DNA of 64,000 nucleotides from Massilia sp. NR 4-1 (GTDB lineage: Bacteria > Pseudomonadota > Gammaproteobacteria > Burkholderiales > Burkholderiaceae_D), in contig NZ_CP012201.1 in the NCBI RefSeq assembly GCF_001191005.1, positions 1,612,001 through 1,676,000 on the forward strand, read 5' to 3'. Made by a program: the position numbers and the translations under genes. How positions within the stretch are numbered: position 1 is the first letter of the stretch; each line of letters starts with the position of its first letter. The notes under the pieces are model-generated. The model ran no database searches, had not been told where the DNA came from, and saw nothing but the letters and a program-made list of their open reading frames with translations. Below are positions 46,959 through 56,780 of this stretch, in pieces.

Positions 46959-49900
46959 TTAGCCCACGAACTTGCGGGCGTTGCGGAACATGCGCATCCA
47001 TGGGGAATGCTCGCCCCAGCTGTCTGGATGCCAGGATTGCTGCACCGTGCGGAAGACGCGCTCGGCGTGCGGCATCATCACGGTGAAGCGGCCATCGGCC
47101 GTGGTCACCGAGGTCAGGCCTTGCGGCGAGCCGTTCGGATTGTACGGGTAGGCGTCGGTCGCCGCGCCCTTGTTGTCGATGAAGCGCAGCGCGCCGATAG
47201 CCTCGCCGATATTGCCGGTCTGGCTGAAGTCCGCATAGCCTTCGCCGTGGGCGATGGCGATGGCGCTCTGGGTGCCGGCCATGCCCTGGAAGAAGATGGA
47301 CGGCGAGTCCAGCACTTCGACCATGGAGAAGCGCGCCTCGAATTTCTCCGACTTGTTGGTGGTGAACTTCGGCCAGGCATGGGCGCCCGGGATGATGGAC
47401 TTCAGATTGCTCATCATCTGGCAGCCGTTGCAGACGCCGAGGCCGAAGCTGTCGGGACGCTGGAAGAAGCGCGCGAACTGCTCGGCCAGGGCCGGGTTGA
47501 ACAGGATGGACTTGGCCCAGCCCTCGCCCGCACCCAGCACGTCGCCATACGAGAAGCCACCGACGGCGATGATGCCCTGGAAGTCGTCCAGCTTGACGCG
47601 GCCGGCAATCAGGTCGCTCATATGCACGTCCACCGCCGCGAAGCCTGCCTGGTGCATGACCCAGGCGGTTTCGATATGCGAGTTGACGCCCTGCTCGCGC
47701 AGGATGGCGACGCGCGGACGCACGCCGCTGGCCAGGAAGGGTGCGGCCACGTCTTCGTTCAGGTCGAAAGTGATCTTCGGCGTGATGCCTGGATCGCTTT
47801 CGTCCAGCAGACGGTCGTATTCCTGGTCGGCGCAGGCCGGGTTCTCGCGCAGGCGCGAAATGCGCCAGCTGGTTTCGCTCCACAGGCGGTGCAGCGCGGA
47901 ACGCGGCTGGCTGTAGATGGTTTTGGCGTCGCGCGTGAATTCGATCACGCCACGCTCGTTCGGCTTGCCGATGATATGGCTGCAGGCGCCCAGGTTGAAG
48001 CTGCGCAGCACGTCCATCACCTGCGACTTCTCTTCGGCGCGCACCTGGATCACGGCGCCCAGCTCTTCGCTGAACAGGGCGCGCAGGGTCAGCTCGTTGC
48101 GGCGCTCGGCCACCTGGCCGGCCCAGTTCTTGGCGTCGCCCCAATCGGCGGCGTGTTCGCCTTCCAAGGTCAGCATGTCCAGATTGATGGACAGGCCGGC
48201 GCGGCCGGCGAAGGCCATTTCCGTCAGCGTGGCGTACAGGCCGCCATCCGAACGGTCGTGGTAGGCCAGCAGCTTGCCGTCCTTGTTCAGTTGCTGGATG
48301 GCGGCGAAGAAGGCTTTCAGGTCTTCCGCGCTGTCCACGTCCGGCACGTCGTTGCCGAGCTGGCCGATCACCTGCGCCAGCGCCGAGGCGCCCATGCGGT
48401 TCTTGCCGCGGCCCAGGTCAATCAGGATGATCGCGGTTTCGCCCAGATCGGTGCGGATCTGCGGGGTCAGCGACTTGCGCACGTCGTACACCGGCGAGAA
48501 GCCGGAAACGATCAGCGACACCGGCGACACCACGGCCTTGTCCTCGCCTTCGTCCTTCCAGGTGGTGCGCATGGACAGCGAATCCTTGCCGACCGGGATG
48601 CTAATGCCCAGCGCCGGGCACAGGTCCATGCCGACCGCTTTCACGGTGTCGAACAGGGCGGCATCCTGGCCCGGCTGGCCGCAGGCGGCCATCCAGTTGG
48701 CGGACAGCTTGATGCAGGAGATGTCTTCGATCGGCGCGGCGGCCAGGTTGGTAATCGTTTCGCCCACGGCCATGCGGCCGGAGGCTGGCGCGTCGATCAC
48801 GGCCAGCGGCGTGCGTTCGCCCATGGCCATCGCCTCGCCCACATAGCCTTCATAGCTCATGGCGGTGACGGCGCAATCGGCCACCGGCACCTGCCATGGA
48901 CCGACCATCTGGTCGCGCACCGACATGGCGCCCACGCTGCGGTCGCCGATGGTGATCAGGAAGGACTTGTCGCCCACGGTCGGCAGCAGCAGCACGCGCT
49001 TGGCCGCTTCGTCCAGCTCCAGGCCGGTCAGATCGATGGCCGGGAAGTCGTTCTTCACATGGTGCACATCGCGCTGCATCTTGGGCGGTTTGCCGAGCAG
49101 GACGTCCATCGGCATATCGACCGGCGAATTGCCCAGTTCATGGTCCACCAGTTTCAGCTGGCGCTCTTCGGTCGCCACGCCCACCACCGCAAACGGGCAG
49201 CGCTCGCGTTCGCACAGCGCCTGGAACTGCGGCAGGTCTTGCGGCGCAATCGCCAGCACATAGCGTTCCTGCGATTCGTTGCTCCAGATTTCCTTCGGCG
49301 CCATGCCGCTTTCTTCCAGCGGCACTTTGCGCAGGTCGAAGATGGCGCCGCGCTTGGCGTCGTTGGTGATTTCCGGGAAGGCGTTGGACAGGCCGCCTGC
49401 GCCCACGTCGTGGATCGAGATGATCGGATTGGCGTCGGCCAGCTGCCAGCAGCCGTTGATCACTTCCTGGGCGCGGCGTTCCATTTCCGGATTGCCGCGC
49501 TGGACGGAGTCGAAGTCCAGGTCGGCGGTATTGGTGCCGGTCGCCATCGAGGACGCGGCCGAGCCGCCCATGCCGATGCGCATGCCCGGGCCGCCCAGCT
49601 GCACCAGCAGGCTGCCGACCGGGATGTCGTTCTTGTGGGTGTGCTTGGCCGAGATATTGCCGATGCCGCCGGCGATCATGATCGGCTTGTGGTAGCCGAA
49701 CACGGTGTCGTGCGCGCCGGCGAACTGCTTGCCGATATTCTGTTCGTAGGTACGGAAGTAACCGCCCAGCACCGGACGGCCGAATTCATTCGAGAAGGCG
49801 GCACCACCGAGCGGACCTTCGATCATGATCTGCAGCGGCGAAGCGATGCGGTCAGGCTTGCCGTAGACCGTGGATTCGTCGCGCTTGCCGACCGGCGCGG

Positions 49901-51005
49901 TGACGTTGGCCGCGTTCTCCCAGGCCTGCACCGCTTCCGGCAGCATCAGGTTGGACACGGTGAAACCGGTCAGGCCGGCTTTCGGCTTGGCGCCACGGCC
50001 GGTCGCGCCCTCGTCGCGGATCTCGCCGCCGGCGCCGGTCGAGGCGCCAGGGAACGGGGAAATCGCGGTCGGGTGGTTGTGGGTTTCCACCTTCATCAGG
50101 GTGTGCACCAGCTCCGTCGACGCGCCGTATTCGTGGCCGGCGCCGCGCGGATAGAAGCGCGTCACTTCCGCGCCTTCCATGATCGAGGAGTTGTCCGAGT
50201 ACGCCACCACGGTGCCTTTCGGCTGCAGCTGGTGGGTGTTCTTGATCATCTTGAACAGGGACAGATCCTGCGCCACGCCGTCGATGGTCCAGTCGGCGTT
50301 GAAGATCTTGTGGCGGCAATGCTCGCTGTTCGCCTGGGCGAACATCATCAGCTCCACGTCGGTCGGATTGCGCTTGGCCGTGGTGAAGGCGTCCAGCAGA
50401 TAATCGATTTCATCTTCCGACATGGCCAAGCCCAGGTCCGTATTGGCCTTTTCCAGCGCCATGCGGCCCGCGCCCAGCACATCGATCGATTCCAGCGGCT
50501 TGGCTTCCAGGCTGCGGAACAGATCGGCCGCCTGGCCGGGATGGCGCAGCACCGATTCGGTCATGCGGTCGTGCAGCAGGGCTGCCACGGCTTGCGCTTC
50601 TTCCGGCGCCAGCTTCTTGGCGGCGCCGATGCTGCTGCCCAGGATGCCGGCCTTCAGGTTCACGCGATAGGCCACGCCGCGCTCGACGCGGTGGATGTGG
50701 GCCATGCCGCAGTTGTGAACGATGTCGGTGGCTTTGGAAGCCCAGGGGGAGATGGTGCCGAAGCGGGGAATGACGAAGAACTCTTCGACATGGCCTTCGG
50801 CATGTTCCGGCAGGGCCGGTTCGCCGTAGGTCAGCAGGCCGTTGAGGCGATTGGTGTCGTCGGTGCTGAGCGGGTTCGCGGCATCCACAAAGTGGACATA
50901 GCGGGCCTGCACCGACGAAATCGCGGGCAATACTGCTTGGAGTTGGGTTAAAAGACGTTGGCTACGAAATGCGGACAGGGCGTTGGAGCCCGGCAGAATC
51001 AACAT
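46959..51005 (-). CDS. purL: Phosphoribosylformylglycinamidine synthase PurL (single-chain type)
   Basis: The 1348-residue enzyme makes FGAM from FGAR, glutamine and ATP in purine synthesis. It has the N-terminal FGAR-AT linker/PurS-like part (QLQAVLPAISSVQARYVHF), two FGAM synthase-type domains (VKVETHNHPTAISPFPGAST in the first half, DLLKSVGMDLCPALGISI-like segment VKAVGMDLCPALGISIPVG) and a C-terminal class I glutaminase: RVAILREQGVNSHIETAWV, the nucleophile GLGVCNGCQMMS and ALRFIDNKG with final HSPWMRMFRNARKF. Length fits the large proteobacterial form. A TATAAT for it is at plus 51095-51100. Confidence 0.97.
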   Translation of the reverse strand: MLILPGSNALSAFRSQRLLTQLQAVLPAISSVQARYVHFVDAANPLSTDDTNRLNGLLTYGEPALPEHAEGHVEEFFVIPRFGTISPWASKATDIVHNCGMAHIHRVERGVAYRVNLKAGILGSSIGAAKKLAPEEAQAVAALLHDRMTESVLRHPGQAADLFRSLEAKPLESIDVLGAGRMALEKANTDLGLAMSEDEIDYLLDAFTTAKRNPTDVELMMFAQANSEHCRHKIFNADWTIDGVAQDLSLFKMIKNTHQLQPKGTVVAYSDNSSIMEGAEVTRFYPRGAGHEYGASTELVHTLMKVETHNHPTAISPFPGASTGAGGEIRDEGATGRGAKPKAGLTGFTVSNLMLPEAVQAWENAANVTAPVGKRDESTVYGKPDRIASPLQIMIEGPLGGAAFSNEFGRPVLGGYFRTYEQNIGKQFAGAHDTVFGYHKPIMIAGGIGNISAKHTHKNDIPVGSLLVQLGGPGMRIGMGGSAASSMATGTNTADLDFDSVQRGNPEMERRAQEVINGCWQLADANPIISIHDVGAGGLSNAFPEITNDAKRGAIFDLRKVPLEESGMAPKEIWSNESQERYVLAIAPQDLPQFQALCERERCPFAVVGVATEERQLKLVDHELGNSPVDMPMDVLLGKPPKMQRDVHHVKNDFPAIDLTGLELDEAAKRVLLLPTVGDKSFLITIGDRSVGAMSVRDQMVGPWQVPVADCAVTAMSYEGYVGEAMAMGERTPLAVIDAPASGRMAVGETITNLAAAPIEDISCIKLSANWMAACGQPGQDAALFDTVKAVGMDLCPALGISIPVGKDSLSMRTTWKDEGEDKAVVSPVSLIVSGFSPVYDVRKSLTPQIRTDLGETAIILIDLGRGKNRMGASALAQVIGQLGNDVPDVDSAEDLKAFFAAIQQLNKDGKLLAYHDRSDGGLYATLTEMAFAGRAGLSINLDMLTLEGEHAADWGDAKNWAGQVAERRNELTLRALFSEELGAVIQVRAEEKSQVMDVLRSFNLGACSHIIGKPNERGVIEFTRDAKTIYSQPRSALHRLWSETSWRISRLRENPACADQEYDRLLDESDPGITPKITFDLNEDVAAPFLASGVRPRVAILREQGVNSHIETAWVMHQAGFAAVDVHMSDLIAGRVKLDDFQGIIAVGGFSYGDVLGAGEGWAKSILFNPALAEQFARFFQRPDSFGLGVCNGCQMMSNLKSIIPGAHAWPKFTTNKSEKFEARFSMVEVLDSPSIFFQGMAGTQSAIAIAHGEGYADFSQTGNIGEAIGALRFIDNKGAATDAYPYNPNGSPQGLTSVTTADGRFTVMMPHAERVFRTVQQSWHPDSWGEHSPWMRMFRNARKFVG

Positions 51006-51094
51006 GGTTGGGAGATGGTTGATGCAGCTTGGCTGCGGATTAAAAGAAGAATTGGCACGAGATTGCTGGTCTTGCTAGATTTCCTTTTGCCGGC

Positions 51095-51100
51095 ATTATA
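51095..51100 (-). promoter_or_regulatory. purL: Candidate -10 box of purL
   Basis: Plus-strand ATTATA reads TATAAT on the minus strand, about 90 bases before the purL start at 51005. The -35 region is not a clear match. Confidence 0.4.
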
Positions 51101-51290
51101 CTCTTTTCACCCCCCTATTCCCAGCCCTGAGTCAGCTTGGCACGGCCCTAAAAGCTGGCGTCAAAGCAACATTTAAGGGCATAAACCCTGGCTTTACAGC
51201 CTTCCCGGGGTAAAAACCGCTGGTTTTGTGACATGTTTTACTCAAGCTTGGAGTATGCTCATTGCTATATGAGCGATCCGTGCGAACACA

Positions 51291-52928
51291 ATGCCAGACT
51301 ATAGCGACTTGTCGGTGCTGATCGTCGACCCCAATCCCGGGATGCGGGCCAATCTGCACAATATGCTGAGCCAGTGCTCGATCACCCGCATCGAATATGC
51401 GGTCAGCGCCGGCACGGCCATCCGCCACCTGGGCGCGCGCAGCTTCGACGTCATCCTGTGCGAATACGATCTGGGCAGCGGCAGCGGCGACAGCGGGCAG
51501 GATGGCCAGCAGCTGCTGGAAGACCTGCGCCACCATAAGCTGATCAGCGACTGGACCATCTTCATCATCCTCACCTCCGAGGGCGTATACAGCAAGGTGG
51601 TGAGCGCGGCGGAGCTGACGCCCACCGACTATGTGCTGAAGCCTTTCACCACCGATGTGCTAATGCAGCGCATCGTCAAGGCCATCGAAAAGCGCACCGT
51701 GTTCGCGCCGATCCATATGCTGATCGCCCAGGGCAAGCTGCGCGAGGCGATCGACACCTGCACCGAGCTGCAAGGCGCCAATCCGCGCCATGCGGGCGAT
51801 TTCAACCGCCTGCGCGCCGAACTGCATCTGCGCCTGGGCGACTTGCGCGACGCCGAGCTGCTGTACCAGGGCATCCTGATGACGCGGCCGGTGGGCTGGG
51901 CGCATCTGGGCCTGGCCCAGTGCCAGTTCCAGCAGCAGCGCTTTGAAGAGGCGCAGCAGACGCTGGACAATGTGATCGAACACAATCCGCAGCTGATGGC
52001 GGCCTACGACCTGCTGGCGCGCGTGCACGAAGCCATGGGCCAGAAAGTGCAGGCCAAGAAGGTGCTGGAAGACGCCGTCGCCATTTCACCGCATATGGTG
52101 CGGCGGCTGCGCCACCTGGGCGAAGTCGCCTACGACAGCGGCGATCTGGGCATGGCGGAAAAGGCCTTCAAGCAGGTTGTCGCCAAGGCCAAGTATTCCG
52201 AATTCCGCGATCCCGAAGACCATGTGAACCTGGTGCGCGCCCTGGTGCGCAAGGGCGACGCCAACCAGGCCAGCGGCGTGATCCGCGACCTGGAGCGCTC
52301 GATGCGCGCCAGCGCCGGCACCGAAGCCTGCAAGGCCTTCTCCTCGGCGCTGCTGATGGACCTGATGGGCGAGGAAAACGAAGCGGCGGCCCAGCTCAGC
52401 ACCGCCGCCCGCGCGGTGAACATGGCGCGCGGCCTGTCCAACCAGCTGAAAATGGGGCTGGTCTACAGCTGCCTGCAACACCAGCTCGACCAGGAAGCCT
52501 CCGGCGTCATGCTGCATATGATGCACGACAGCGAGAGCGGCGTGACCATGGAGCAGGCCGTCGGCGTCTTCGAAAAAGCCGGCCGCCACGACCTGGCGCG
52601 CAGCATGGGCGAGCGCATCAGCAATGAAGTGCAGGATCTGGTCAGCGATGCCGCCGCCAAGAGCGCCCAGGGCGAGCACCGCGCCGCCATCACCACCCTC
52701 AACAGCGCGCTGCGGCGCACGCCCGGCAACGTCCCGGTGCTGGTGGCCACCGTCCAGGCCATGCTGCTGCAGCTCGACGAACGCGGTTGGGAAACCCTGC
52801 TCGGCGAACAGGCCGGCCACCTGCTCGAACGCGCGCGCCGCCTCGACCCGGCCCACCCCAGCCTCGAAATCCTCGCCACCCAATACAACGCCACCCAGCG
52901 CAAATACGGCATTTCCACCACCGCCTGA
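51291..52928 (+). CDS. TPR-containing response regulator with atypical receiver
   Basis: The 545-residue protein has an N-terminal receiver domain (1-about 125) and a C-terminal TPR array (about 150-530, e.g. AHLGLAQCQFQQQRFEEAQQ and DLLARVHEAMGQKVQAKKVL). In the receiver, SVLIVDPNPGMRANL has only one of the two usual acidic residues, and the phosphoacceptor column reads DVILCEYDLG with Glu58 where relatives have Asp (CDYNLG). The switch threonine (IILTSE) and lysine (YVLKPFT) are retained. The result may be a constitutively on-like receiver feeding a protein scaffold. No output DNA-binding domain and no kinase gene next to it. Confidence 0.88.
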   Translation: MPDYSDLSVLIVDPNPGMRANLHNMLSQCSITRIEYAVSAGTAIRHLGARSFDVILCEYDLGSGSGDSGQDGQQLLEDLRHHKLISDWTIFIILTSEGVYSKVVSAAELTPTDYVLKPFTTDVLMQRIVKAIEKRTVFAPIHMLIAQGKLREAIDTCTELQGANPRHAGDFNRLRAELHLRLGDLRDAELLYQGILMTRPVGWAHLGLAQCQFQQQRFEEAQQTLDNVIEHNPQLMAAYDLLARVHEAMGQKVQAKKVLEDAVAISPHMVRRLRHLGEVAYDSGDLGMAEKAFKQVVAKAKYSEFRDPEDHVNLVRALVRKGDANQASGVIRDLERSMRASAGTEACKAFSSALLMDLMGEENEAAAQLSTAARAVNMARGLSNQLKMGLVYSCLQHQLDQEASGVMLHMMHDSESGVTMEQAVGVFEKAGRHDLARSMGERISNEVQDLVSDAAAKSAQGEHRAAITTLNSALRRTPGNVPVLVATVQAMLLQLDERGWETLLGEQAGHLLERARRLDPAHPSLEILATQYNATQRKYGISTTA

Positions 52929-52951
52929 CATCCGCCGCTACAGCCGAACCC

Positions 52952-52988
52952 GTGTCCGATTTTGGGGCCAGACCCCAAAATCGGACAC
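52952..52988. repeat. Extragenic palindrome 1 (16-bp perfect stem)
   Basis: GTGTCCGATTTTGGGG (52952-52967) and its perfect complement CCCCAAAATCGGACAC (52973-52988) around the loop CCAGA. It lies just after the TPR response regulator stop, near a convergent gene end. Together with the second palindrome it looks like a REP/BIME-type element. Confidence 0.8.
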
Positions 52989-53020
52989 AAGCTCAGCTAT
53001 GACCAAATATTATCGAGTTC

Positions 53021-53053
53021 GTGTCTGATTGGGGTCTGGCCCCAATCAGACAC
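53021..53053. repeat. Extragenic palindrome 2 (14-bp perfect stem), inverted relative to palindrome 1
   Basis: GTGTCTGATTGGGG (53021-53034) and CCCCAATCAGACAC (53040-53053) around loop TCTGG. The loop is the exact complement of the CCAGA loop of the first palindrome, so the copy is in reverse orientation; the stem shares GTGTC(C/T)GATT...GGGG. It also sits directly downstream of the convergent 5-oxoprolinase gene. Confidence 0.8.
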
Positions 53054-53057
53054 GGGG

Positions 53058-56000
53058 TCAGCCGTAGCCGCCGCCGCCGGGGGTTTCGATGATGAACAGG
53101 TCGCCAGGCTGCATCTGGGTTTTGCCGATATGGCCCAGTTCTTCGATGCGGCCGTCGGCGCGCTGGACGGTGTTGCGGCCGACCGCGCCGGCGCCGCCGC
53201 CGGCCATGCCGAAGGGGGCGTAACGGCGGTTGTTGGAAAGGATGGCGGCGGTCATCTCTTCCAGGAAGCGGATCTTGCGGATGCCGCCATTGCCGCCATG
53301 CCAGCGTCCCTTGCCGCCGGAGCCGGGACGGATGGCGTAGCTTTCAACCCGCACGGGATAACGGAATTCGAGGATTTCCGGATCGGTCAGCCGTGAATTG
53401 GTCATATTGGTCTGCACCACGTCGGTGCCGTCAAAGCCGTCTCCCGCGCCGGAACCGCCACTGACGGTTTCGTAATACTGGTAGCGCGCATTGCCAAAGG
53501 TGAAGTTGTTCATCGTCCCCTGGGCCGCCCCCATCACGCCCAGCGCGCCATATAGCGCATTGGTGATGCAGGTCGAGGTTTCCACATTGCCCGACACGAC
53601 CGAGGCCGGGTAATGGGGATTGAGCATGGAACCGGGCGGGATCAGCACCTGCAGCGGTTTCAGGCAGCCGGCATTGAGCGGAATCTCGTCATCGACCAGG
53701 GTACGGAAGACATACAGCACGGCCGCCATGCACACGGCGGATGGCGCGTTGAAGTTGTTGTCCTGCTGGTCCGAAGTGCCGCTGAAGTCGATGACGGCGC
53801 TGCGGCCGGCCTGGTCGACCCGGATGGCGACGGCAATGCGCGCGCCATTGTCCAGTTCCACCGTGTAAGCGCCATCGTGCAGCGCGCTGATGACGCGGCG
53901 CACCGCCTCCTCCGCATTATCCTGCACATGACCCATATAGGCCCGCACCACGTCCAGGCCGAAGTGGGCCACCATGCGTCGCAGCTCGTCCACGCCTTTC
54001 TGGTTGGCGGCCACCTGCGCCCGCAGGTCGGCCATATTCTGATCGGGATTGCGGGCCGGATAAGGTCCGCCTCCCAGCAAGGCGCGCGCTTCCGCGTCGC
54101 GCAGCCGTCCGCCATCCACCAGCTTGAAGTTGTCGAACAGGACGCCCTCTTCCTGGATATGGCGCGAATCGGGCGGCATCGATCCCGGCGTGGTGCCGCC
54201 GATATCGGCATGGTGGCCGCGCGAACCGACATAGAACAGGATGTCCCGCCCCGCCTCATCGAAGACCGGCGAGATCACGGTGACGTCGGGCAGATGGGTG
54301 CCGCCGTTGTACGGGTCGTTGAGCATATAGACATCGCCCGGCCGCATGCGGCCCGCGTTCTTCCGCATCACGGCCTTGATGCTCTCGCCCATCGATCCCA
54401 GATGCACCGGCATATGCGGCGCGTTGGCGATCAGACTGCCCTGCTCGTCGAAGATGGCGCAGCTGAAGTCCAGGCGCTCCTTGATATTCACCGAGTAGGC
54501 GGTGTTTTGCAGGCGCAGGCCCATTTGCTCGGCGATCGACATGAAGAGATTGTTGAAAATCTCCAGCATCACCGGATCGGCCGTGGTGCCGATGGCGCGC
54601 CGCTCAGGCAGCGCTTCGACGCGGTTCAGCAGCAGATGGTTCTGCGCTGTGACTTCGGCTTGCCAGCCCGGCTCCAGCACCGTCGTCGCATTCGCCTCGG
54701 CGATGATGGCGGGACCAGCCACCACGTCACCCACACGCAGATCGCCGCGCCGGAGCAGCGCCGTCTCGCGCCAGCGCCCGCCGGCATACATGGGAACGAA
54801 GGCATGCGGCTGCAAAGGCGTCCGGCGCGGCACCGCCGCTTGCGGCGTCTCGGCTGGCGCATCGGACTTGCCGATGGCCTCCACCGACACCGCTTCGACC
54901 ATCAGCGCCCTGCCCGGCATCAGGAAGGAGAAGCGCTGTTTGTAGGCCGATTCAAACTGCTCCTGCATGCGCTGCGGCGTATCGAAGGCGACGGTCAGCG
55001 CGGTATCCGTGCCTTCATAACGCAGATGAATGCGGCGCGCCAGCGCGACATGCGCTTCCGCCACGCCCTGGCGGCGTAGCGCAGCGCTGGCATCTTCTTC
55101 CAGCACTTGCAGGCGCTGAGCGATGCCGTCCAGCGCGGACGCCTCCAGCCGCGCTTCAACCGCCATTTCACGCATCACGCTCTGGTCGGCCAGGCCCATG
55201 CCATACGCCGACAACACGCCCGCCAGCGAGTGGATGAAGACCGTCTTCATTCCCAGCGCATCGGCCACCAGACAAGCGTGCTGGCCACCGGCACCGCCGA
55301 AGCTGGTCAAGGTGTACTCGGTGACGTCATGGCCGCGCTGCACGGAAATCTGCTTGATGGCATTCGCCATATTGCCGACAGCGATCTCGATAAAGCCCTC
55401 GGCGATCTGCTCCGGCGTCGCAGCGATACCGCCAGTGGCAGCGATCTCCCGCGCCATGGCGGCCAAGCGCTCGCGCACAATGTCCGCATCAAGCGCCTGC
55501 GCGCCATCGGCGCCAAACAGGTGGGGGAAATAGTCCGGCTGCAGCTTGCCCAGCATGACATTGCAGTCGGTGACGGTCAGCGGCCCGCCGCGCCGGTAGC
55601 TGGCAGGGCCGGGATTGGCGCCCGCGCTATCGGGACCGACGCGCAAACGACTGCCGTCAAAATGCAGGATGGAGCCGCCACCCGCCGCCACGGTATGAAT
55701 GCTCATCATCGGCGCGCGCATACGCACGCCGGCCACCTGCGTTTCGAATACGCGCTCAAACTCGCCGGAAAAGTGCGAAACATCGGTCGACGTGCCGCCC
55801 ATATCGAAACCGATGATGCACTTGAAGCCCGCCGCGCGGCTGGCGCGCACCATGCCGACAATGCCGCCGGCCGGGCCGCTCAGGATGCTGTCCTTGCCCT
55901 GGAAGGCGCGCGCATCGGTCAGGCCGCCGTTCGACTGCATGAACTGCAGGTTCACACCCGGCAGCTCGCGCGCCACCTGATCCACGTAGCGCCGCAGAAT

Positions 56001-56645
56001 GGGCGAGAGATAGGCATCGACCACCGTGGTGTCGCCGCGCGCCACCAGTTTCATCAAGGGGCTGATCTGGTGCGAAACCGATATCTGCGTGAAGCCGATT
56101 TCGCGCGCGATGCGCGCCACCGCCTGTTCATGCGCGCCGTAGCGGTAGCCGTGCATGAAGACGATCGCCAGCGCCCGCAACCCGGCATCGTAAGCCGCCT
56201 GCAGGCCGGCGCGCGCGCCTTCCTGGTCCAGCGCCCGCACTACTTCGCCATGGGCGCCGATGCGCTCGTCGATCTCGACCACCTGGCGGTACAGCAGCTC
56301 GGGCAGCACGATATGGCGGTCGAACAGGCGCGGGCGGTTTTGATAAGCGATGCGCAGCGCGTCGCCGAAGCCGCGCGTGATCGCCAGCGCCGCCGGCTCG
56401 CCTTTGCGCTCCAGCAGCGCATTGGTCGCCACCGTCGTGCCCATCTTCACGGCACCGATACATTCGACGGGAATAGGCTGCCCCGCTTCCACCGCCAGCA
56501 GATGGCGGATGCCCGCCAGCGCCGCGTCAGAATAATGTTCCGGATCTTCCGACAGCAGCTTGTGCGTGCGCAGGCTGCCATCGGGCAGGCGCGCCACGAT
56601 GTCGGTGAAAGTGCCGCCGCGGTCGATCCAGAATTGCCAGTCCAT
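53058..56645 (-). CDS. 5-oxoprolinase (hydantoinase A/B fused type)
   Basis: The start is the ATG at 56645 with GGAGCGAGG upstream; the frame stays open to 57980 but that part is antisense to nnr. The 1195-residue protein hydrolyses 5-oxoproline (pyroglutamate) to glutamate using ATP. N-terminal HyuA half: WIDRGGTFTDIVARLPDGS, VKMGTTVATNALLERKGE, CIIGFDMGGTSTDVSHF and TLTSFGGAGGQHACLVADAL. C-terminal HyuB half (from about 690): AIFDEQGSLIANAPHMPVHLG, GDVYMLNDPYNGGTHLPDVT, SGNVETSTCITNALYGAL and FIIETPGGGGYG. Length matches the bacterial/eukaryotic single-chain enzyme (about 1200-1290). Confidence 0.94.
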   Translation of the reverse strand: MDWQFWIDRGGTFTDIVARLPDGSLRTHKLLSEDPEHYSDAALAGIRHLLAVEAGQPIPVECIGAVKMGTTVATNALLERKGEPAALAITRGFGDALRIAYQNRPRLFDRHIVLPELLYRQVVEIDERIGAHGEVVRALDQEGARAGLQAAYDAGLRALAIVFMHGYRYGAHEQAVARIAREIGFTQISVSHQISPLMKLVARGDTTVVDAYLSPILRRYVDQVARELPGVNLQFMQSNGGLTDARAFQGKDSILSGPAGGIVGMVRASRAAGFKCIIGFDMGGTSTDVSHFSGEFERVFETQVAGVRMRAPMMSIHTVAAGGGSILHFDGSRLRVGPDSAGANPGPASYRRGGPLTVTDCNVMLGKLQPDYFPHLFGADGAQALDADIVRERLAAMAREIAATGGIAATPEQIAEGFIEIAVGNMANAIKQISVQRGHDVTEYTLTSFGGAGGQHACLVADALGMKTVFIHSLAGVLSAYGMGLADQSVMREMAVEARLEASALDGIAQRLQVLEEDASAALRRQGVAEAHVALARRIHLRYEGTDTALTVAFDTPQRMQEQFESAYKQRFSFLMPGRALMVEAVSVEAIGKSDAPAETPQAAVPRRTPLQPHAFVPMYAGGRWRETALLRRGDLRVGDVVAGPAIIAEANATTVLEPGWQAEVTAQNHLLLNRVEALPERRAIGTTADPVMLEIFNNLFMSIAEQMGLRLQNTAYSVNIKERLDFSCAIFDEQGSLIANAPHMPVHLGSMGESIKAVMRKNAGRMRPGDVYMLNDPYNGGTHLPDVTVISPVFDEAGRDILFYVGSRGHHADIGGTTPGSMPPDSRHIQEEGVLFDNFKLVDGGRLRDAEARALLGGGPYPARNPDQNMADLRAQVAANQKGVDELRRMVAHFGLDVVRAYMGHVQDNAEEAVRRVISALHDGAYTVELDNGARIAVAIRVDQAGRSAVIDFSGTSDQQDNNFNAPSAVCMAAVLYVFRTLVDDEIPLNAGCLKPLQVLIPPGSMLNPHYPASVVSGNVETSTCITNALYGALGVMGAAQGTMNNFTFGNARYQYYETVSGGSGAGDGFDGTDVVQTNMTNSRLTDPEILEFRYPVRVESYAIRPGSGGKGRWHGGNGGIRKIRFLEEMTAAILSNNRRYAPFGMAGGGAGAVGRNTVQRADGRIEELGHIGKTQMQPGDLFIIETPGGGGYG

Positions 56646-56780
56646 TGCCAGCCTCGCTCCGTTCAGTGAAGGGCCCATTGTAGATGCGGCTGCCAAGGCG
56701 CGGCGCAGGCCAGGCAAAATTATTTCGATGATAAAATTGAGCGAATCCCAATTGCACGGCCCCGGGCCGTCACCCCAGGC

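Noticed and set aside
46249..48144. Long upstream extension of the DoxX frame over SUI1 and purL
   Set aside because: DoxX proteins are about 130-160 residues, and the ATG at 46248 has GGAGG in the right position.
47007..50951. Plus-strand frame of 1314 residues across purL
   Set aside because: Antisense of purL; composition full of His/Ala/Gly/Arg and no domain. purL has all motifs on the minus strand.
52952..53053. CRISPR-like repeat with two units
   Set aside because: Only two palindromic units in opposite orientation, no spacer series and no cas gene; extragenic palindromes explain it better.
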